The notes below the pieces were generated by a model that worked only from the letters and a program-made list of their open reading frames with translations, had not been told where the DNA came from and made no database searches. A stretch of DNA of 64,000 nucleotides from Ferruginibacter sp. (GTDB taxonomy: Bacteria; Bacteroidota; Bacteroidia; Chitinophagales; Chitinophagaceae): contig NZ_JAQBNR010000005.1 of assembly GCF_028288465.1 (NCBI RefSeq), positions 1 through 64,000 on the forward strand. Reading direction: 5' to 3'. The stretch's first letter is position 1. Each line of letters opens with the position of its first letter. Positions 1 through 10,900 of this stretch are shown in pieces. Both the position numbers and the translations under genes were made by a program.

Positions 1-1624
1 CAAAGCGGTTCTTGCCTTCGCCTTCCAGTATTACTTTTAAAAATTTATTCTCCGGATGTTGTTGTACGCTCTGGTTGCGGTACACAAAGGCTGGCATGTT
101 GACATTGTTCACAACCAAATCTAAATCACCATCATTGTCAAGATCCGCATACGCTGAACCGTTACTAAAGCCCGGTTGGTCCAATCCCCATTCCTTTGCC
201 TTGTTCGTAAATGTTAAGTCCCCATTGTTGCTATATGCATAGTTCGATAAAGGATTTGATGGCATTAAATCGATTAACTTTTTTATGCCGCCATCTTTTT
301 CCTGTTTCAAGATTTTTCTTACTTCATCGGGGTTGGCTGTATACTGAATATAATCCTGATCCGTCAGATCTTTAAAAATGGCATTGGCTACAAAAATATC
401 TTTAAAGCCATCATTGTTTAAATCGGTTATCAGTGCGCCCCAGCTCCAGTCGGTGGCCTGCACTCCGGCCAGGCGCCCAATCTCGCTAAAGTTTACTTCA
501 GGAATTTTAGTAGCATCAATTGGTGAAATTCCCTGGTTTAACTGCAACACATTTCTTACAAACTGGTGATAATAGCCGTTCGCCAAATTTGATTGGTATT
601 TGTCCCAGTTTTCAAAATTGGTTTTTGTTTTAACCCTCGCTTCGGTTTCGGGCAGCATATCTGTAACATAAATATCGGGATAGCCATCATTGTTGATATC
701 GGCGATATCAGCACCCATAGAATTCATACTCAGTTCACGAATGCAGTTTTCCAGCGACTCTGTAAATGTGCCGTTTTTGTTGTTGATGTACAGGTAGTCC
801 TTTTCAAAAAAATCGTTGGATACATAGATATCCTGCCAGCCATCTTTATTGACATCAGCAATGGTGACGCCAAGGCCAAAACCGATCTTGCTGCTGTAGA
901 TACCGGCCTTTGTAGTTACATCTATAAAATGATTATTATCGTTTCGGTACAATTTATTACCACCAAGTGTATCTGGAATATTGCGCTGATCTTTGACCAG
1001 ATCATAATTTCCAACTGAACGCATGGAATTATTCAGCAGGTAACAATCCAGGTCGCCATCATGGTCATAATCAAAAAATTCTGCGTGTGTTGAAAGCCCG
1101 AGACTATTCAATCCATATTCCGCAGCCCGCTCTGTAAAAGTGTTGTTGCCATTATTTATGTATAAACTGTTGTTGCGGTTTTTACTTTTAAGATCGCCCG
1201 ATTTACAAACATAAATGTCCAATAAACCATCGCCGTTAACGTCTGCAAAAGTAACCCCGGTCGACCATACGCCTGCTGAATTAAGCCCCGCTTTATCTGT
1301 AATGTCTTCAAATTTAAAATTGCCCTTATTCAGGTAAAGCTTGTTAGATTTCAGGTTGCCACAAAAAAACACGTCAGGTAAACCATCGTTGTTGATATCG
1401 CCAATACCAACACCGCCGCCATTATAAAAATTGCGGAAAGTATACGCGTTCAATTCTTCTGTGTATTTAACGTCGTTTGAAAAATCGATCCCCGTGATAG
1501 CAGGAGGAATAAGATCAAATAATTTAACCGTGTTCCCACTATAGGATGAATGACATCCGGAAAACATGGCTATGGTACAGATAGATATCATTTGAAAAAA
1601 AACACCTTTTGTCTTTCTCTGCAT
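1..1624 (-). CDS. VCBS/FG-GAP repeat lipoprotein (CRTAC1-like), partial at left edge
   Basis: This gene is cut by the window edge; about 541 codons from its N-terminus are present. Translation from the ATG at 1624 begins MQRKTKGVFF and reaches a lipobox (FSGC, about residue 24), so an outer-membrane lipoprotein is expected. The body repeats calcium-binding FG-GAP/VCBS motifs such as DINNDGLPDVF, DYDHDGDLDCY and DLDNDGDLDLVVNN, typical of a beta-propeller. The last visible residues (LEGEGKNRF) match the start of the ASPIC/UnbV domain in the complete paralogue at 7931-11260. It is the third gene of the first susC-susD cassette and probably co-transcribed with it. Substrate and role are unknown; the paralogues seem to be surface partners of SusC/SusD, which is an inference from position. 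Confidence 0.88.
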   Translation of the reverse strand, partial: MQRKTKGVFFQMISICTIAMFSGCHSSYSGNTVKLFDLIPPAITGIDFSNDVKYTEELNAYTFRNFYNGGGVGIGDINNDGLPDVFFCGNLKSNKLYLNKGNFKFEDITDKAGLNSAGVWSTGVTFADVNGDGLLDIYVCKSGDLKSKNRNNSLYINNGNNTFTERAAEYGLNSLGLSTHAEFFDYDHDGDLDCYLLNNSMRSVGNYDLVKDQRNIPDTLGGNKLYRNDNNHFIDVTTKAGIYSSKIGFGLGVTIADVNKDGWQDIYVSNDFFEKDYLYINNKNGTFTESLENCIRELSMNSMGADIADINNDGYPDIYVTDMLPETEARVKTKTNFENWDKYQSNLANGYYHQFVRNVLQLNQGISPIDATKIPEVNFSEIGRLAGVQATDWSWGALITDLNNDGFKDIFVANAIFKDLTDQDYIQYTANPDEVRKILKQEKDGGIKKLIDLMPSNPLSNYAYSNNGDLTFTNKAKEWGLDQPGFSNGSAYADLDNDGDLDLVVNNVNMPAFVYRNQSVQQHPENKFLKVILEGEGKNRF

Positions 1625-1783
1625 TATTTTTCTTTCCCAAAAACAGTAAATAAAATCTTGAAACAAAAGGAAATTTTTAGTGGTATCAACAATCATTTAC
1701 AGCGCATCCCATAAGTTCTGACAATAAAAGAAGGGACATCAAATTTACCCAATATTTGGCTCACTTTAATTATCTGAATGTTA

Positions 1784-1823
1784 AAAGGGAAAGCAGGTAA
1801 TTTGCATTACAAGCTTTCCCTTT
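1784..1823 (-). terminator. long hairpin after susD (first cassette)
   Basis: A perfect 11-bp stem (AAAGGGAAAGC with GCTTTCCCTTT) encloses a second 5-bp stem (GTAAT/ATTAC) with a TTGC loop and a 2-nt internal bulge. It lies between the susD stop and the VCBS gene start. On the minus strand the stem runs into a short T-tract (CCCTTTTAAC). It may be a partial terminator or a processing hairpin that lowers expression of the third gene. Confidence 0.6.
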
Positions 1824-1859
1824 CAAAATTGTTAATAATTAACCTGCTAAGTATTTATA

Positions 1860-3491
1860 TTAATAGCCAGGGTTTTGTTTAAGTAGTTTATTAGCGTTTA
1901 TCTGAGCATCTGGTATCGGGAAAATATTCAGGTGATTGATTCCGTTTGGACCAAGTGCATCTGGTGCATCAGCATTATGAAATCCGTATGCATCATTGTA
2001 AGTACCAAAACGAATCATATCCTGTCTTTTCCATGCTTCGCAAAACATCTCCCTGCTTCGCTCAGCCAAGAAAGTCGCCGCAGTTAATGTGGCAAAAGGA
2101 GTTACCCCTCCATGCAGCGTCCTAATCTGATTAACTGTAGCTAATGTAGTCGCATCATTCCAGTTACTGGTATTCCTAGCAATGGATTCCGCCTTTGTTA
2201 AGAGGATATCTGCATAACGGAAGATAACAAAATCATTATCCATATTACTGGTCATACCATTATACATCTGCCATTTACCAATTCTCGCGCCAGACTGACG
2301 CCATGCTGCAGGCTCCAGCTCATTCATATATGGAGTAAAAGTGAAAGGTGTTCCATCAGGATCTGTTGCATCTGCTCCATCATCTACTAACCTTGTGCCG
2401 TCAGCAGCAAACTGCGGGCCTACAATAAAATTTCCAAGCCTTTTATCCAGTGTACCTCTTGTCATATCTCCTTTAGGACTCAACCCGACTACCATTCCTG
2501 TTGTTCCAGGATTTGCTATTGTATCGATATAAGATTTATAAAACTCTGCTGTAGAGGCAAAGCCATTCCATGGTTGTGCATTGATATTATATGTCCTTTG
2601 ATTCAGGTAACTTAAAGTCATCATATTTATATTTAGTCCCCCAAACTTAATATGATCAAAAGGTATAGCCCAGATAAATTCCTTAGACCCCTGATCATTT
2701 TGGGAAAAATTATCAGCATAGTTGGGCATTAAGTTATAAACACCTGAATTAATAATATTATCACAAGCCGCAATAGCTTTATCATATTGTTTGCCAGCTC
2801 CATACAATTCCGCGTTTAAATATAATTTTGCAAGGCATGCTTCAGCAGTATAGTAATTTACACGGCCATAAGTTGCAACGTCAGGAACAGAAGTTGGTTT
2901 TTTTAACAATGGTGCATTGGTAGTTAATTCCGATTCAATAAACTTATACACATCCAATCTCGGAGAATTTCCTACTGGTGTTGTAACGGAATAATCAATA
3001 CTCAGTGGCACATTGCCATACCAATCCATTAGCCAATAATAATAAATAGCACGTAAAGCTTTTAATTCAGGAATGTACTCCAACGCGGAGGGTGTTCCAA
3101 TTTTAGTTAGATTAAAAATCAGGCGATTACAGGTTGAAACACCAGAATAACAGAAATTCCATCCATTAGCTGGCAAAGGATCCGTTGCAACATAGGTATG
3201 TCTTTTTAATCTTACCCAATGCCCACCATCACCCCAATCAGGACCACGGGTTGGCACGACTATCTCATCAGTAGTTACTTCATTTAAAGGGATATAATGA
3301 TTGTTACCTCCCACGCCTGCTAAATTCGCATAGGCTGCACCAACAAGAGACTGCACTTCCAAATCGGTTTTACCAAACTTATCACCTGTCACCTTATCAA
3401 AAAGGTACGGTCCTTCATCCAACTTGGTACAAGAAAATCCTGTAAAAAGCAGTCCGGCCATTAAAGTACTCTTAATTAATTTATTTTTCAT
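1860..3491 (-). CDS. SusD/RagB-family outer-membrane nutrient-binding lipoprotein
   Basis: A 543-residue protein with an N-terminal lipobox (TGFSC, Cys about residue 21) followed by TKLDEGPY, a typical SusD start. The middle contains the TPR-like helices of the family (for example ALRAIYYYWLMDWYGNVPL and TAEACLAKLYLNAELY). The C-terminus has the RagB/SusD signature (FRYADILLTKAES, ERSREMFCEAWKRQDMIRFG) and ends with FPIPDAQINANKLLKQNPGY. SusD proteins sit on the outer surface of the outer membrane and form a lid over the SusC channel. It follows susC by 33 bp, so they form one operon. The ligand cannot be told from sequence; no hydrolase accompanies the pair. Confidence 0.95.
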   Translation of the reverse strand: MKNKLIKSTLMAGLLFTGFSCTKLDEGPYLFDKVTGDKFGKTDLEVQSLVGAAYANLAGVGGNNHYIPLNEVTTDEIVVPTRGPDWGDGGHWVRLKRHTYVATDPLPANGWNFCYSGVSTCNRLIFNLTKIGTPSALEYIPELKALRAIYYYWLMDWYGNVPLSIDYSVTTPVGNSPRLDVYKFIESELTTNAPLLKKPTSVPDVATYGRVNYYTAEACLAKLYLNAELYGAGKQYDKAIAACDNIINSGVYNLMPNYADNFSQNDQGSKEFIWAIPFDHIKFGGLNINMMTLSYLNQRTYNINAQPWNGFASTAEFYKSYIDTIANPGTTGMVVGLSPKGDMTRGTLDKRLGNFIVGPQFAADGTRLVDDGADATDPDGTPFTFTPYMNELEPAAWRQSGARIGKWQMYNGMTSNMDNDFVIFRYADILLTKAESIARNTSNWNDATTLATVNQIRTLHGGVTPFATLTAATFLAERSREMFCEAWKRQDMIRFGTYNDAYGFHNADAPDALGPNGINHLNIFPIPDAQINANKLLKQNPGY

Positions 3492-3524
3492 ATATTAAGT
3501 ATGTAAATGAATAAAATTTATTTG

Positions 3525-6503
3525 TTAAAGAACAATGTTAACTCCTACTGTAAATGAACGTGTTAATACCCATGTACTTCTTCTGTCAATTCCAGGAGCC
3601 AGAATATTACCATTCAGGTTATCCGTATACCGTACTTCTGGATCTGCACCAGTGTAACCTGTAATGGTGAACAAATTGTGTCCAGTCAGGAATGCTCGAA
3701 AACTTTTAACCCCGTTAGCCTTCTTTACAATATTAAAATTGTATCCTAATGTAGCGTTATCCAATTTAACAAAGTCGCCTTTTTCAACGTAAAGGCTGGT
3801 GAATATTTGAGCATCCTTCAATTTTGGATCAAAATATTTTGTCTTTACTACGTTATATAATGCTGCAACAGATGGATTTTCATAAAAAGCCCTGTTGGTA
3901 TTGATCAAATCATGTCCGAAAGAACCTCTTAAGAAGAAATTCAAATCAAAATTTCCATAATTAAAAGTGTTTGTCCAGCCCATTTCAAATTTTGGCAACC
4001 CATGGCCAATTACAGTTTTATAGGTTCCAGGACCTGCAGGAACTGCTTTTCCAGTTCCGTCATCAGCCAAAATTTTACCATTTGCATCAAGTCCCATATA
4101 TACCTGATTATAAAAAGCTCCAATTTCTGCTCCCGCATATGTCCTTGTAATTTGTGTTGCCTCCTGACCCGGAGAACCCAGGTTGGTTTCGCCAATATAT
4201 GAACCAGCCGATGGATCAAGCCTTGTTAATACAACATGATTGTGAGCAAAGTTGACGCCGGTTGTCCAATTAAATTTACTGGTTTTTCTGATCACTTCAT
4301 AGTTCAATGCCACCTCAATACCGTTACCTGTCATGTCGCCAATGTTCTTCCAAGCCCTGTGGAAAAGTGCTGGCGGCGCAGGAACCTCAACATTAAAAAT
4401 AAGATCCGATGTTTTACGCTTGTAATAATCCACTGTTCCGGACAACCGGTTATTGAAAGCAGCAAAATCTAATCCTATATCTGTTTCGGCTTTTTTCTCC
4501 CATCTCAGGTCAGGGTTGTCATTTTGATTTGGTCCAAAAGTTGAAATCCAATTACCATTTATAAGGTAATTTCCCCCACTTGTATAAGTTATTGCAGCCA
4601 AACCTGGTGAAGGTGGTAGGGCGCCGGTTACACCATAACTTCCTCTTAATTTGAGGGTATTGAAACCTGGCAGGTTTAAAAATTTATTTAAATCCACACC
4701 GGCACTTACCGCCGGAAAATAACCCCATTTGTTATTAGGACCAAATTCTGTAGAACCTTCTCTTCTTAAGGAAGCTGATATGAAAGCAAAGTTGTTATAA
4801 TTTAAATTGACCCTGCCAAAAAAGGCTACCAATCTGTTGCCGTTTTTATAGCTGTTTATAGATGCCAGACCATTTTGTATATCTTGGGCTGTTGAAAAAT
4901 CCTGGCCAGATAAATCAGTAATAAAGTTACCAGCACCAGCATTAAAACCCTGGTAAATAAAATCCTGGTAAGAATATCCTGCAACAGCGGCTACTTCCAG
5001 ATTGGAAATTTTGCCATTGTACGATAATGTATTTTCATATAACTGGGTTGTCGCTTCATCATCTTTCTTATAAGAATATCCGTGACGTCCAACACCGGTT
5101 ACACCATTATAAAACCCACGATCTATAAACGCTGTACTTGGGCTATATGCGGTAAGGTAAGTGCTGGTTTGTTGCTGAGCATATCTAGTAAGGAACTTGA
5201 GGCCTTTAACTATTTCATATTCTGCAGAACCTGCAAAGTTTAACCTACTTAGCTGCTGGTGATTAGAGTTTTGTCTCAAAAGGGCAACGGGGTTAGAGTA
5301 TTCTGTAGCACTCACTTCAAAATAACCGCCACCTGCTAAATCCTGTTCTGGCTTTTGAGCATACACCGGAGACGTTGGATTGTAGATAGTTGCATATTCA
5401 AAAGCATTAGAGAATCCCAGGTCTGCAGTTTTACGAGTTGTACTAACTTCTACATTAAACACCAATCTATCATTTAATGCTTTGTGTGTTATATTCAACC
5501 GACCATTTAACTGTTTAAGGCCTGTTGTAATAGCGATACCTTGCGCATCTCTATAATTCACAGAAGCATTGTAAGTGGTATGTTCGTTGCCACCAGAAAA
5601 AGATAAATTATGCTGGTGCGATATAGCTGTTCTTGTAATTTCTTTATACCAATCAGTTGTGGCTCCATAATCTGTGCCGGCTCCCAGGGTTTTCAATAAA
5701 CTACGATATTCTGCCGCACTTGCATGTTGGGTAAGCCTCGCTGCATTTTCTATACTAACGGATCCATTATAGGTAACCTGTGACGTTCCTTTAGTCCCTG
5801 TTTTTGTTGTTACGATAATTACACCTGCAGAACCGCGGGTTCCGTAAATTGCTGCAGAGGAACCATCTTTTAATACATCAATACTTTTAATATCGTTAGG
5901 ATCTACCGAGTTTAAATCAGCACCAACCTGGCCATCAATTACCACCAGTGGGGAAGTACCAGAACCAATCGTAGAGAGGCCTCTTAACCTGATATCAAAA
6001 CCTCCGTTCACATCACCGCCTGCACGGGATATTGAAAGTCCTGCCACTTTACCTTGTAACAATTGGGCAACATCATTGATATTACCTTTATTGAATTGCT
6101 CTGCATTTACACGGGTAATCGCACTGGTAATTTCCCTCTTCTTTAGTGTACCATAACCTACAACCGTAACCTCGTTCAAAGCCGTATTACTGCTTTTCAT
6201 GGAAACAGCAACATCGCTTTTTCCCGCAACGTTCAGGTCTTGTTTTTCAAAGCCTACACCAGAAAATGTAATTTTAGAAATCCCGTCCGTTGAGGATAAT
6301 TTAAAGGATCCGTCATTTGCTGTGGCAGTTCCTACTTTTTTACCTGAAGTAGTAACTCCCAATACAGAAATCCCGGCTACAGGTGAACCATCTTTAGAGT
6401 CGGTTACCTTACCGGTTACTTCTTTGTTTTGGGCGTAAGCCATTGTGGAAAACAGGGCAAGACAAAAGCATAGGATGCCTTTTGCTAGTTTTTTTAAATT
6501 CAT
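3525..6503 (-). CDS. SusC/RagA-family TonB-linked outer-membrane transporter
   Basis: A 992-residue TonB-dependent receptor. It has a signal peptide (residues 1-24, ending AYAQ) and a carboxypeptidase-regulatory-like beta-sandwich at about 27-110 (VTDSKDGSPVAGISV). A TonB-box/plug domain starts near residue 113 (EVTVVGYGTLKKREITSAI, with the SusC plug signature IDVLKDGSSAAIYGTRGSAGVIIVTT near 205-230). The rest is the 22-strand barrel. It imports oligomeric nutrients in partnership with the SusD encoded just downstream. The N-terminus and the 5' leader closely resemble those of the second susC at 12996-15992, so the two cassettes are paralogous. Neighbouring genes do not reveal the substrate. 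Confidence 0.96.
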   Translation of the reverse strand: MNLKKLAKGILCFCLALFSTMAYAQNKEVTGKVTDSKDGSPVAGISVLGVTTSGKKVGTATANDGSFKLSSTDGISKITFSGVGFEKQDLNVAGKSDVAVSMKSSNTALNEVTVVGYGTLKKREITSAITRVNAEQFNKGNINDVAQLLQGKVAGLSISRAGGDVNGGFDIRLRGLSTIGSGTSPLVVIDGQVGADLNSVDPNDIKSIDVLKDGSSAAIYGTRGSAGVIIVTTKTGTKGTSQVTYNGSVSIENAARLTQHASAAEYRSLLKTLGAGTDYGATTDWYKEITRTAISHQHNLSFSGGNEHTTYNASVNYRDAQGIAITTGLKQLNGRLNITHKALNDRLVFNVEVSTTRKTADLGFSNAFEYATIYNPTSPVYAQKPEQDLAGGGYFEVSATEYSNPVALLRQNSNHQQLSRLNFAGSAEYEIVKGLKFLTRYAQQQTSTYLTAYSPSTAFIDRGFYNGVTGVGRHGYSYKKDDEATTQLYENTLSYNGKISNLEVAAVAGYSYQDFIYQGFNAGAGNFITDLSGQDFSTAQDIQNGLASINSYKNGNRLVAFFGRVNLNYNNFAFISASLRREGSTEFGPNNKWGYFPAVSAGVDLNKFLNLPGFNTLKLRGSYGVTGALPPSPGLAAITYTSGGNYLINGNWISTFGPNQNDNPDLRWEKKAETDIGLDFAAFNNRLSGTVDYYKRKTSDLIFNVEVPAPPALFHRAWKNIGDMTGNGIEVALNYEVIRKTSKFNWTTGVNFAHNHVVLTRLDPSAGSYIGETNLGSPGQEATQITRTYAGAEIGAFYNQVYMGLDANGKILADDGTGKAVPAGPGTYKTVIGHGLPKFEMGWTNTFNYGNFDLNFFLRGSFGHDLINTNRAFYENPSVAALYNVVKTKYFDPKLKDAQIFTSLYVEKGDFVKLDNATLGYNFNIVKKANGVKSFRAFLTGHNLFTITGYTGADPEVRYTDNLNGNILAPGIDRRSTWVLTRSFTVGVNIVL

Positions 6504-6540
6504 AATCAGTCGTTTAATTTAGTTTTTAATGCACTAATAA
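6504..6540 (-). promoter_or_regulatory. conserved susC 5' leader, copy 1
   Basis: The 37 nt directly before the susC ATG (minus strand TTATTAGTGCATTAAAAACT, then AAATTAAACGACTGATT) match the leader of the second susC (15993-16029) nearly base for base. Conservation outside the coding sequence suggests a functional translation-initiation or RNA-regulatory element. No purine-rich Shine-Dalgarno is visible. Confidence 0.6.
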
Positions 6541-6726
6541 CAGGTTACAATACACTTTTCCGAGAAATTGATAATGAAGTTTTGCCCGGGAGATACCCTG
6601 ACAGGGAGAAAATTAAAATTTCTTCATACAGCAATATGTTGGTAGAGCGAATCGCGGCAATGAAATTATAACTTTGCTTTAACATGGATAGTTATATTAA
6701 TAACAGAAGGCCCTGCAAATGTTTCC

Positions 6727-6738
6727 GCAAACGTTTGC
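6727..6738. promoter_or_regulatory. LacI/PurR-type operator-like palindrome, copy 1
   Basis: GCAAACGTTTGC is a perfect 12-bp palindrome with the central CG and CAAACGTTTG core typical of LacI/PurR-family sites. It is followed by AGAGGATAAAAT. A near-identical block, TCAAACGATTGC then AGAGGAGAAAAT, lies at 16189-16212 upstream of the second susC. Binding by a LacI-family repressor is an inference; no such regulator is encoded in the window. Confidence 0.5.
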
Positions 6739-6968
6739 AGAGGATAAAATAGATTTTAAATTTTTTAAAAAGTCTTTTTAACAATTATTCAACTAAATGA
6801 TTGAGAAAAAATTGTTTAAAGTCGCAGGGAAGATGCTTAAGACGCAGTTCTTATTTTCCAGGCCGGCGTTGTTTATAAAGAAAAACGATTTGAAGCCGTA
6901 CATCTTTTGCATTTGCACTAAAGCTGGATGAAAATTTGTTTCCGTTTTGTACCACAATAAATTAAGGC

Positions 6969-7907
6969 ATGAAAAAAATATTTGTTACAGTCCTGGGTAT
7001 AATAACATTAGCCATCGTTGCTGAATATTTCCTTATACCAAATATTGTAATGATAAAAGCCAGTGCCTCTGTGTCAACACCGGCACCTGCCATCCACAGA
7101 ATGTTACTCAATAAAGCCAGTCTCGCTAAATGGTGGCCGGGAAAAAAAACCGGCGATAGTTTGTTTTACAATGATTTATTGTACAAGATAAAGGATGGCA
7201 ATATTACGGTTATTCCCGTGTCTGTTGTTAATGACAAGCTGAAATTAAACAGTTCTTTATACGTGGTTTCTCTATCGGCTGATTCCACCAGATTGGAGTG
7301 GGTCGGTTCAGCTGCTAACTCCAATAATCCAGTCAAACGTCTTCAAAATTACCTGCAGGCGAAACAAGTTAACAGGGACTTTTCGGCAATTCTTCAAAAA
7401 ATGACCACTTTTTATAGCGACCCGGTAAATATTTATGGTTCCGCAGTTAAAAAGGCCCTTATTTCTGACAGCCTGCTGATTGCCACAGCAGCAAGCTACA
7501 GCCACTATCCCACTACCAAAGATGTCTACGATTTGATAGACAAATTGGGTGCATATATTGCTTTTAATAAAGGCAGGAGGACAGGATTTCCTATGCTTAA
7601 TATTTCAACAAATGACAGCATACAATATGATGTAAAAGTGGCGCTCCCTACTGATAAGCTCATTAAGTCGTCCGAAAATTTTGAACAAAAAAGAATGCCG
7701 GGCAAAAGTGTTATTTTGTTTAGTGAGGTTAGAGGAGGGACTTATACCTGCGCTAGTGCACTGGATCAATTGCAGAAATACGCAGATGACAGGCAATTAA
7801 GATCGCCTGCAATTCCTTTTTATTCACTGGTAACTGATCGCAGAAAGGAAACAGATTCCAGTACCTGGATAACCAGGGTTTATTTCCCGGTTATGTTGTA
7901 TCAATAG
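6969..7907 (+). CDS. SRPBCC-like / GyrI-like two-domain protein
   Basis: A 312-residue protein starting MKKIFVTVLGIITLAIVAEY, probably a signal anchor or single transmembrane helix. Residues about 30-150 resemble an SRPBCC (START/polyketide-cyclase) fold: a beta start (IKASASVSTPAPAIHRMLL) then SLAKWWPGK, the usual KWWP pattern. The C-terminal part (about 225-310: PGKSVILFSEVRGGTYTCAS, ending TRVYFPVML) resembles a GyrI-like/AraC effector-binding domain. Such fusions are usually annotated as polyketide cyclases or small-molecule binders. It is transcribed away from susC and sits between the two transport cassettes, with no clear link to either. Function unknown. Confidence 0.75.
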   Translation: MKKIFVTVLGIITLAIVAEYFLIPNIVMIKASASVSTPAPAIHRMLLNKASLAKWWPGKKTGDSLFYNDLLYKIKDGNITVIPVSVVNDKLKLNSSLYVVSLSADSTRLEWVGSAANSNNPVKRLQNYLQAKQVNRDFSAILQKMTTFYSDPVNIYGSAVKKALISDSLLIATAASYSHYPTTKDVYDLIDKLGAYIAFNKGRRTGFPMLNISTNDSIQYDVKVALPTDKLIKSSENFEQKRMPGKSVILFSEVRGGTYTCASALDQLQKYADDRQLRSPAIPFYSLVTDRRKETDSSTWITRVYFPVMLYQ

Positions 7908-7930
7908 ACTTGTAAAATTTGACTCCGAGA

Positions 7931-10900
7931 CTACTTGATCTCATTGTTAATTTTTGTCAATACGGGATACAAATTGTTTTGAAGAATTAATAAACAATGC
8001 AGATTTTTGGTGTTTACTGCCTGGATGTCTCTTACTTCGCCCTTTAGACCCAAGCCTGTTTTTGCTTCTTCCTGCCAGCTGAAATTGCCTTTGCCATCAT
8101 TTAGTAACACATCTCCAAAACTTGCGTCCAGCCTTTCAAACTGCGGTAAAAAACCAAACTGGTTTCCTCCTAAAATAAGATCAGGGTGGCCATCTTTGTT
8201 TACATCCATTACGCGGCAAACGTTGACGCAGGATAACTGGACCCTGGCGGGCAATTTTTTTATCATAAAGTTGCCATTCCCCTCATTTAATGCAATGCAG
8301 GAACTGGAATAATTAACCTTCTTCACACTACATTTTTCAACAATCTCTTTAGAAAATAATTGCTGAATTGATTTTTTTGAATAGGCTTCATTTTTCAGGC
8401 TTTGCTTTTTTATCCCCGGAATTTGCTCTTCCAAGTCAAACTTTAAAAACGCCGGTTTATCCTCACCGTCGATTGTATAGGTTAGTATTTTATCAATACT
8501 GCCATTCTGGTCAAAATCGTTGATCCATAGTTTTACAGGATGGCTACTATCGGGATGCAAATAAAAATTTTCGCCCATGTTGCCTAAAATGAGATCTTCT
8601 CTTCCATCGCCATTTAAATCGGCCGCAGTTACTGTTTGCCACCATCCAAAAAGCTGATTGAGGTTACTGGAAATCTCTATGAAATGATCATGCTGAAAAG
8701 AAAAAATTCTTGGGCTCATCCATTCACCGGTAATCACTAACTCTTTTTGTGTGTCGCCGGTAACATCAACCCGTACTGCACCCGTCACCATTCCAATTTT
8801 AGCAATATCCGGATTTTTCACTGGTGCAATGTCGTGAAAATGCCCGTTGCCGTCATTTACAAATAAATAGCTGGCGGGGTCCATTCCGTAAATACCGGGG
8901 AAACTTCTGCCTCCAATAAAAAGATCGGGGTAACCATCCTGGTTAAAATCATCTGCAACTGCAACAGCTATGTTCATCCCGACATTGGTAAAACTGGCTG
9001 CATCCAGCAAAAAATTGCCTTTTCCATCATTTTTAAATAATCGTAGCTGCAGCTCCCTGCTATTAGGAGGGGTTGCATTACCGCCGGGGCAAATAAGCAA
9101 ATCCTGGTCGCCGTCTTTGTCACAGTCAAAAAACAATACAGCAACATCTTCAAAATCCGTGTACTGCTGAAACCCCTTTTGATCCGTCTTAATAAAATTT
9201 CCTTCATTGGTCTGAAAACAGAGCTGCCCCGGATGACCCGGCGTTCCTCCAATAAAAACATCCTCCAACCCATCCCCATTTACATCAGCCACCGCGGCTT
9301 TCGGACCTTCACGTGAAAGCATTCTTGGAATATTGCGCTCATTGTAAAAATCAATTACGTCATTCTCTTCATGTTTATCAAAATTGCTGGCTATGGTTGA
9401 AAAAAATGGTGTTTCTTTTTTTTCAGCCGGCATTATTGGCGATAGCGAGCTGGCTTCGTCCTGGCGAATAACATGTGTCTTATTCATTACCGGATTTTTT
9501 ATGACGGTGCTGGTTCTGTTTGGCCAATAAACAATCAGTGAGTCTGCCTGTGTAATCGTTCCTGTTCCGATGACGATTGTGTAATCCATTGAAGACTGAA
9601 AACCACGGCTTGGATATAGCTCTCTTGTGAATTGCTGCCTGCCTGCAAAGAGTTTTATTGTGCTGCCGATGGCGAATGTATTTTTTCCGTTTCCTTTAAG
9701 TTGAATGCTGATATAATTATTATGATTTAATTCACGGGCTTTATTTTTATATACAAAGGCCTGCTGGTTTTCATTATTTACTACCAGGTCAAGGTCTCCA
9801 TCACCATCCAGGTCTGCATAAGCCGCACCGTTAGAATAACTGGGTTGTGTAAAGCCCCAGCTTTCTCCGATATCAGTAAATTTAAGGTTGTGATCATTCC
9901 TAAATACTTTATTTACCAAAGGTGTTTTCGGAATCTCTTTCAGTACTTTTTCAACATCTTTTTTTTCGCCGTTCATCACCATTTTGTGGTAGGTTTCATC
10001 CGCAAAAAAATTCATAAAATCCAGGTTGGTAACATCTTTATTAATACCGTTGCAAACATATAAATCGTTCCATCCGTCATTATCCATGTCAAACAACAGG
10101 GCACCCCAGCTCCAGTCTGTTGCAGCAACACCGCTGTAATTGGCAATGTCAATAAAGTGATTGTTTTTATTGTTTAACTGTAAACAATTTTGGGTGTATT
10201 GATAATAAAAGCCTGCTTTTATCTTGGCATTGAATAAATCGATGTTATCAAATGCGCCCATTGTTTTTAGCCGGTAATCGTTCAGTGGTAACATATCCGA
10301 TGTAAATATATCCTGGTATCCATCATTGTTGATATCAGCAATATCTGCGCCCATAGAGGAGAAGCTGGTATGTTGCAGACAATTTTCCAGTTCGTCTTTA
10401 AATGTGCCATTTCTTTGGTTGATGTATAAATAATCTCTTTCATAAGAGTCGTTTGACACATATACATCGGGATATCCATCATTATTGATATCACTTACAG
10501 AAACTCCTAAACCGAAACTAATAAGGGAACCATGTATGCCGGCATCCTTTGTAACTTCTGTAAAATGCCCGTTGTCATTTCTAAATAAATGATCGCCGCC
10601 GCCTTTTAAAAAATCAGCCACGGGCCATTGGGCATCCGGTAAATCTCTGCGGTTGCTAAACTGCAACTGGTTTACCGGTATTGGACTATTGTTAATCATA
10701 AAACAATCCAGGTCGCCGTCGAGATCATAGTCGAAAAAGGAAACCTGGGTCGTATAAGCAGCAATATCAAGACCATACAGTGCTGCAGATTCTTTAAAAG
10801 TAAGATCGTGATTATTGATGTATAGTTTGTTTTTTCTGTTACCCGTTGCCATGTGGCCGGATGTGCTCACGTAAATATCAAGCCAGCCATCGTTGTTCAC

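Larger units (their letters stand above)
6504..6968. other. 465-bp divergent intergenic region
   Basis: This region separates susC (minus) from the SRPBCC/GyrI-like gene (plus). It holds the conserved susC leader, a small hairpin (CCCT-GAC-AGGG near 6588-6598), the operator-like palindrome at 6727-6738, and a TAACTTTG box on the plus strand at 6669-6676 without a well-spaced -33 element. No ORF or RNA gene was recognised. Confidence 0.5.

Noticed and set aside
593..1018. A 141-codon plus-strand frame
   Set aside because: It lies wholly antisense to the VCBS lipoprotein gene, whose minus-strand translation is continuous and shows clear motifs. The plus-strand product has low-complexity Ile/Val content, as expected for a shadow frame.
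8974..9279. Minus-strand alternative frames inside the 1109-aa VCBS gene
   Set aside because: They are shifted frames of the repetitive gene; the main frame has uninterrupted DxNxDG motifs.
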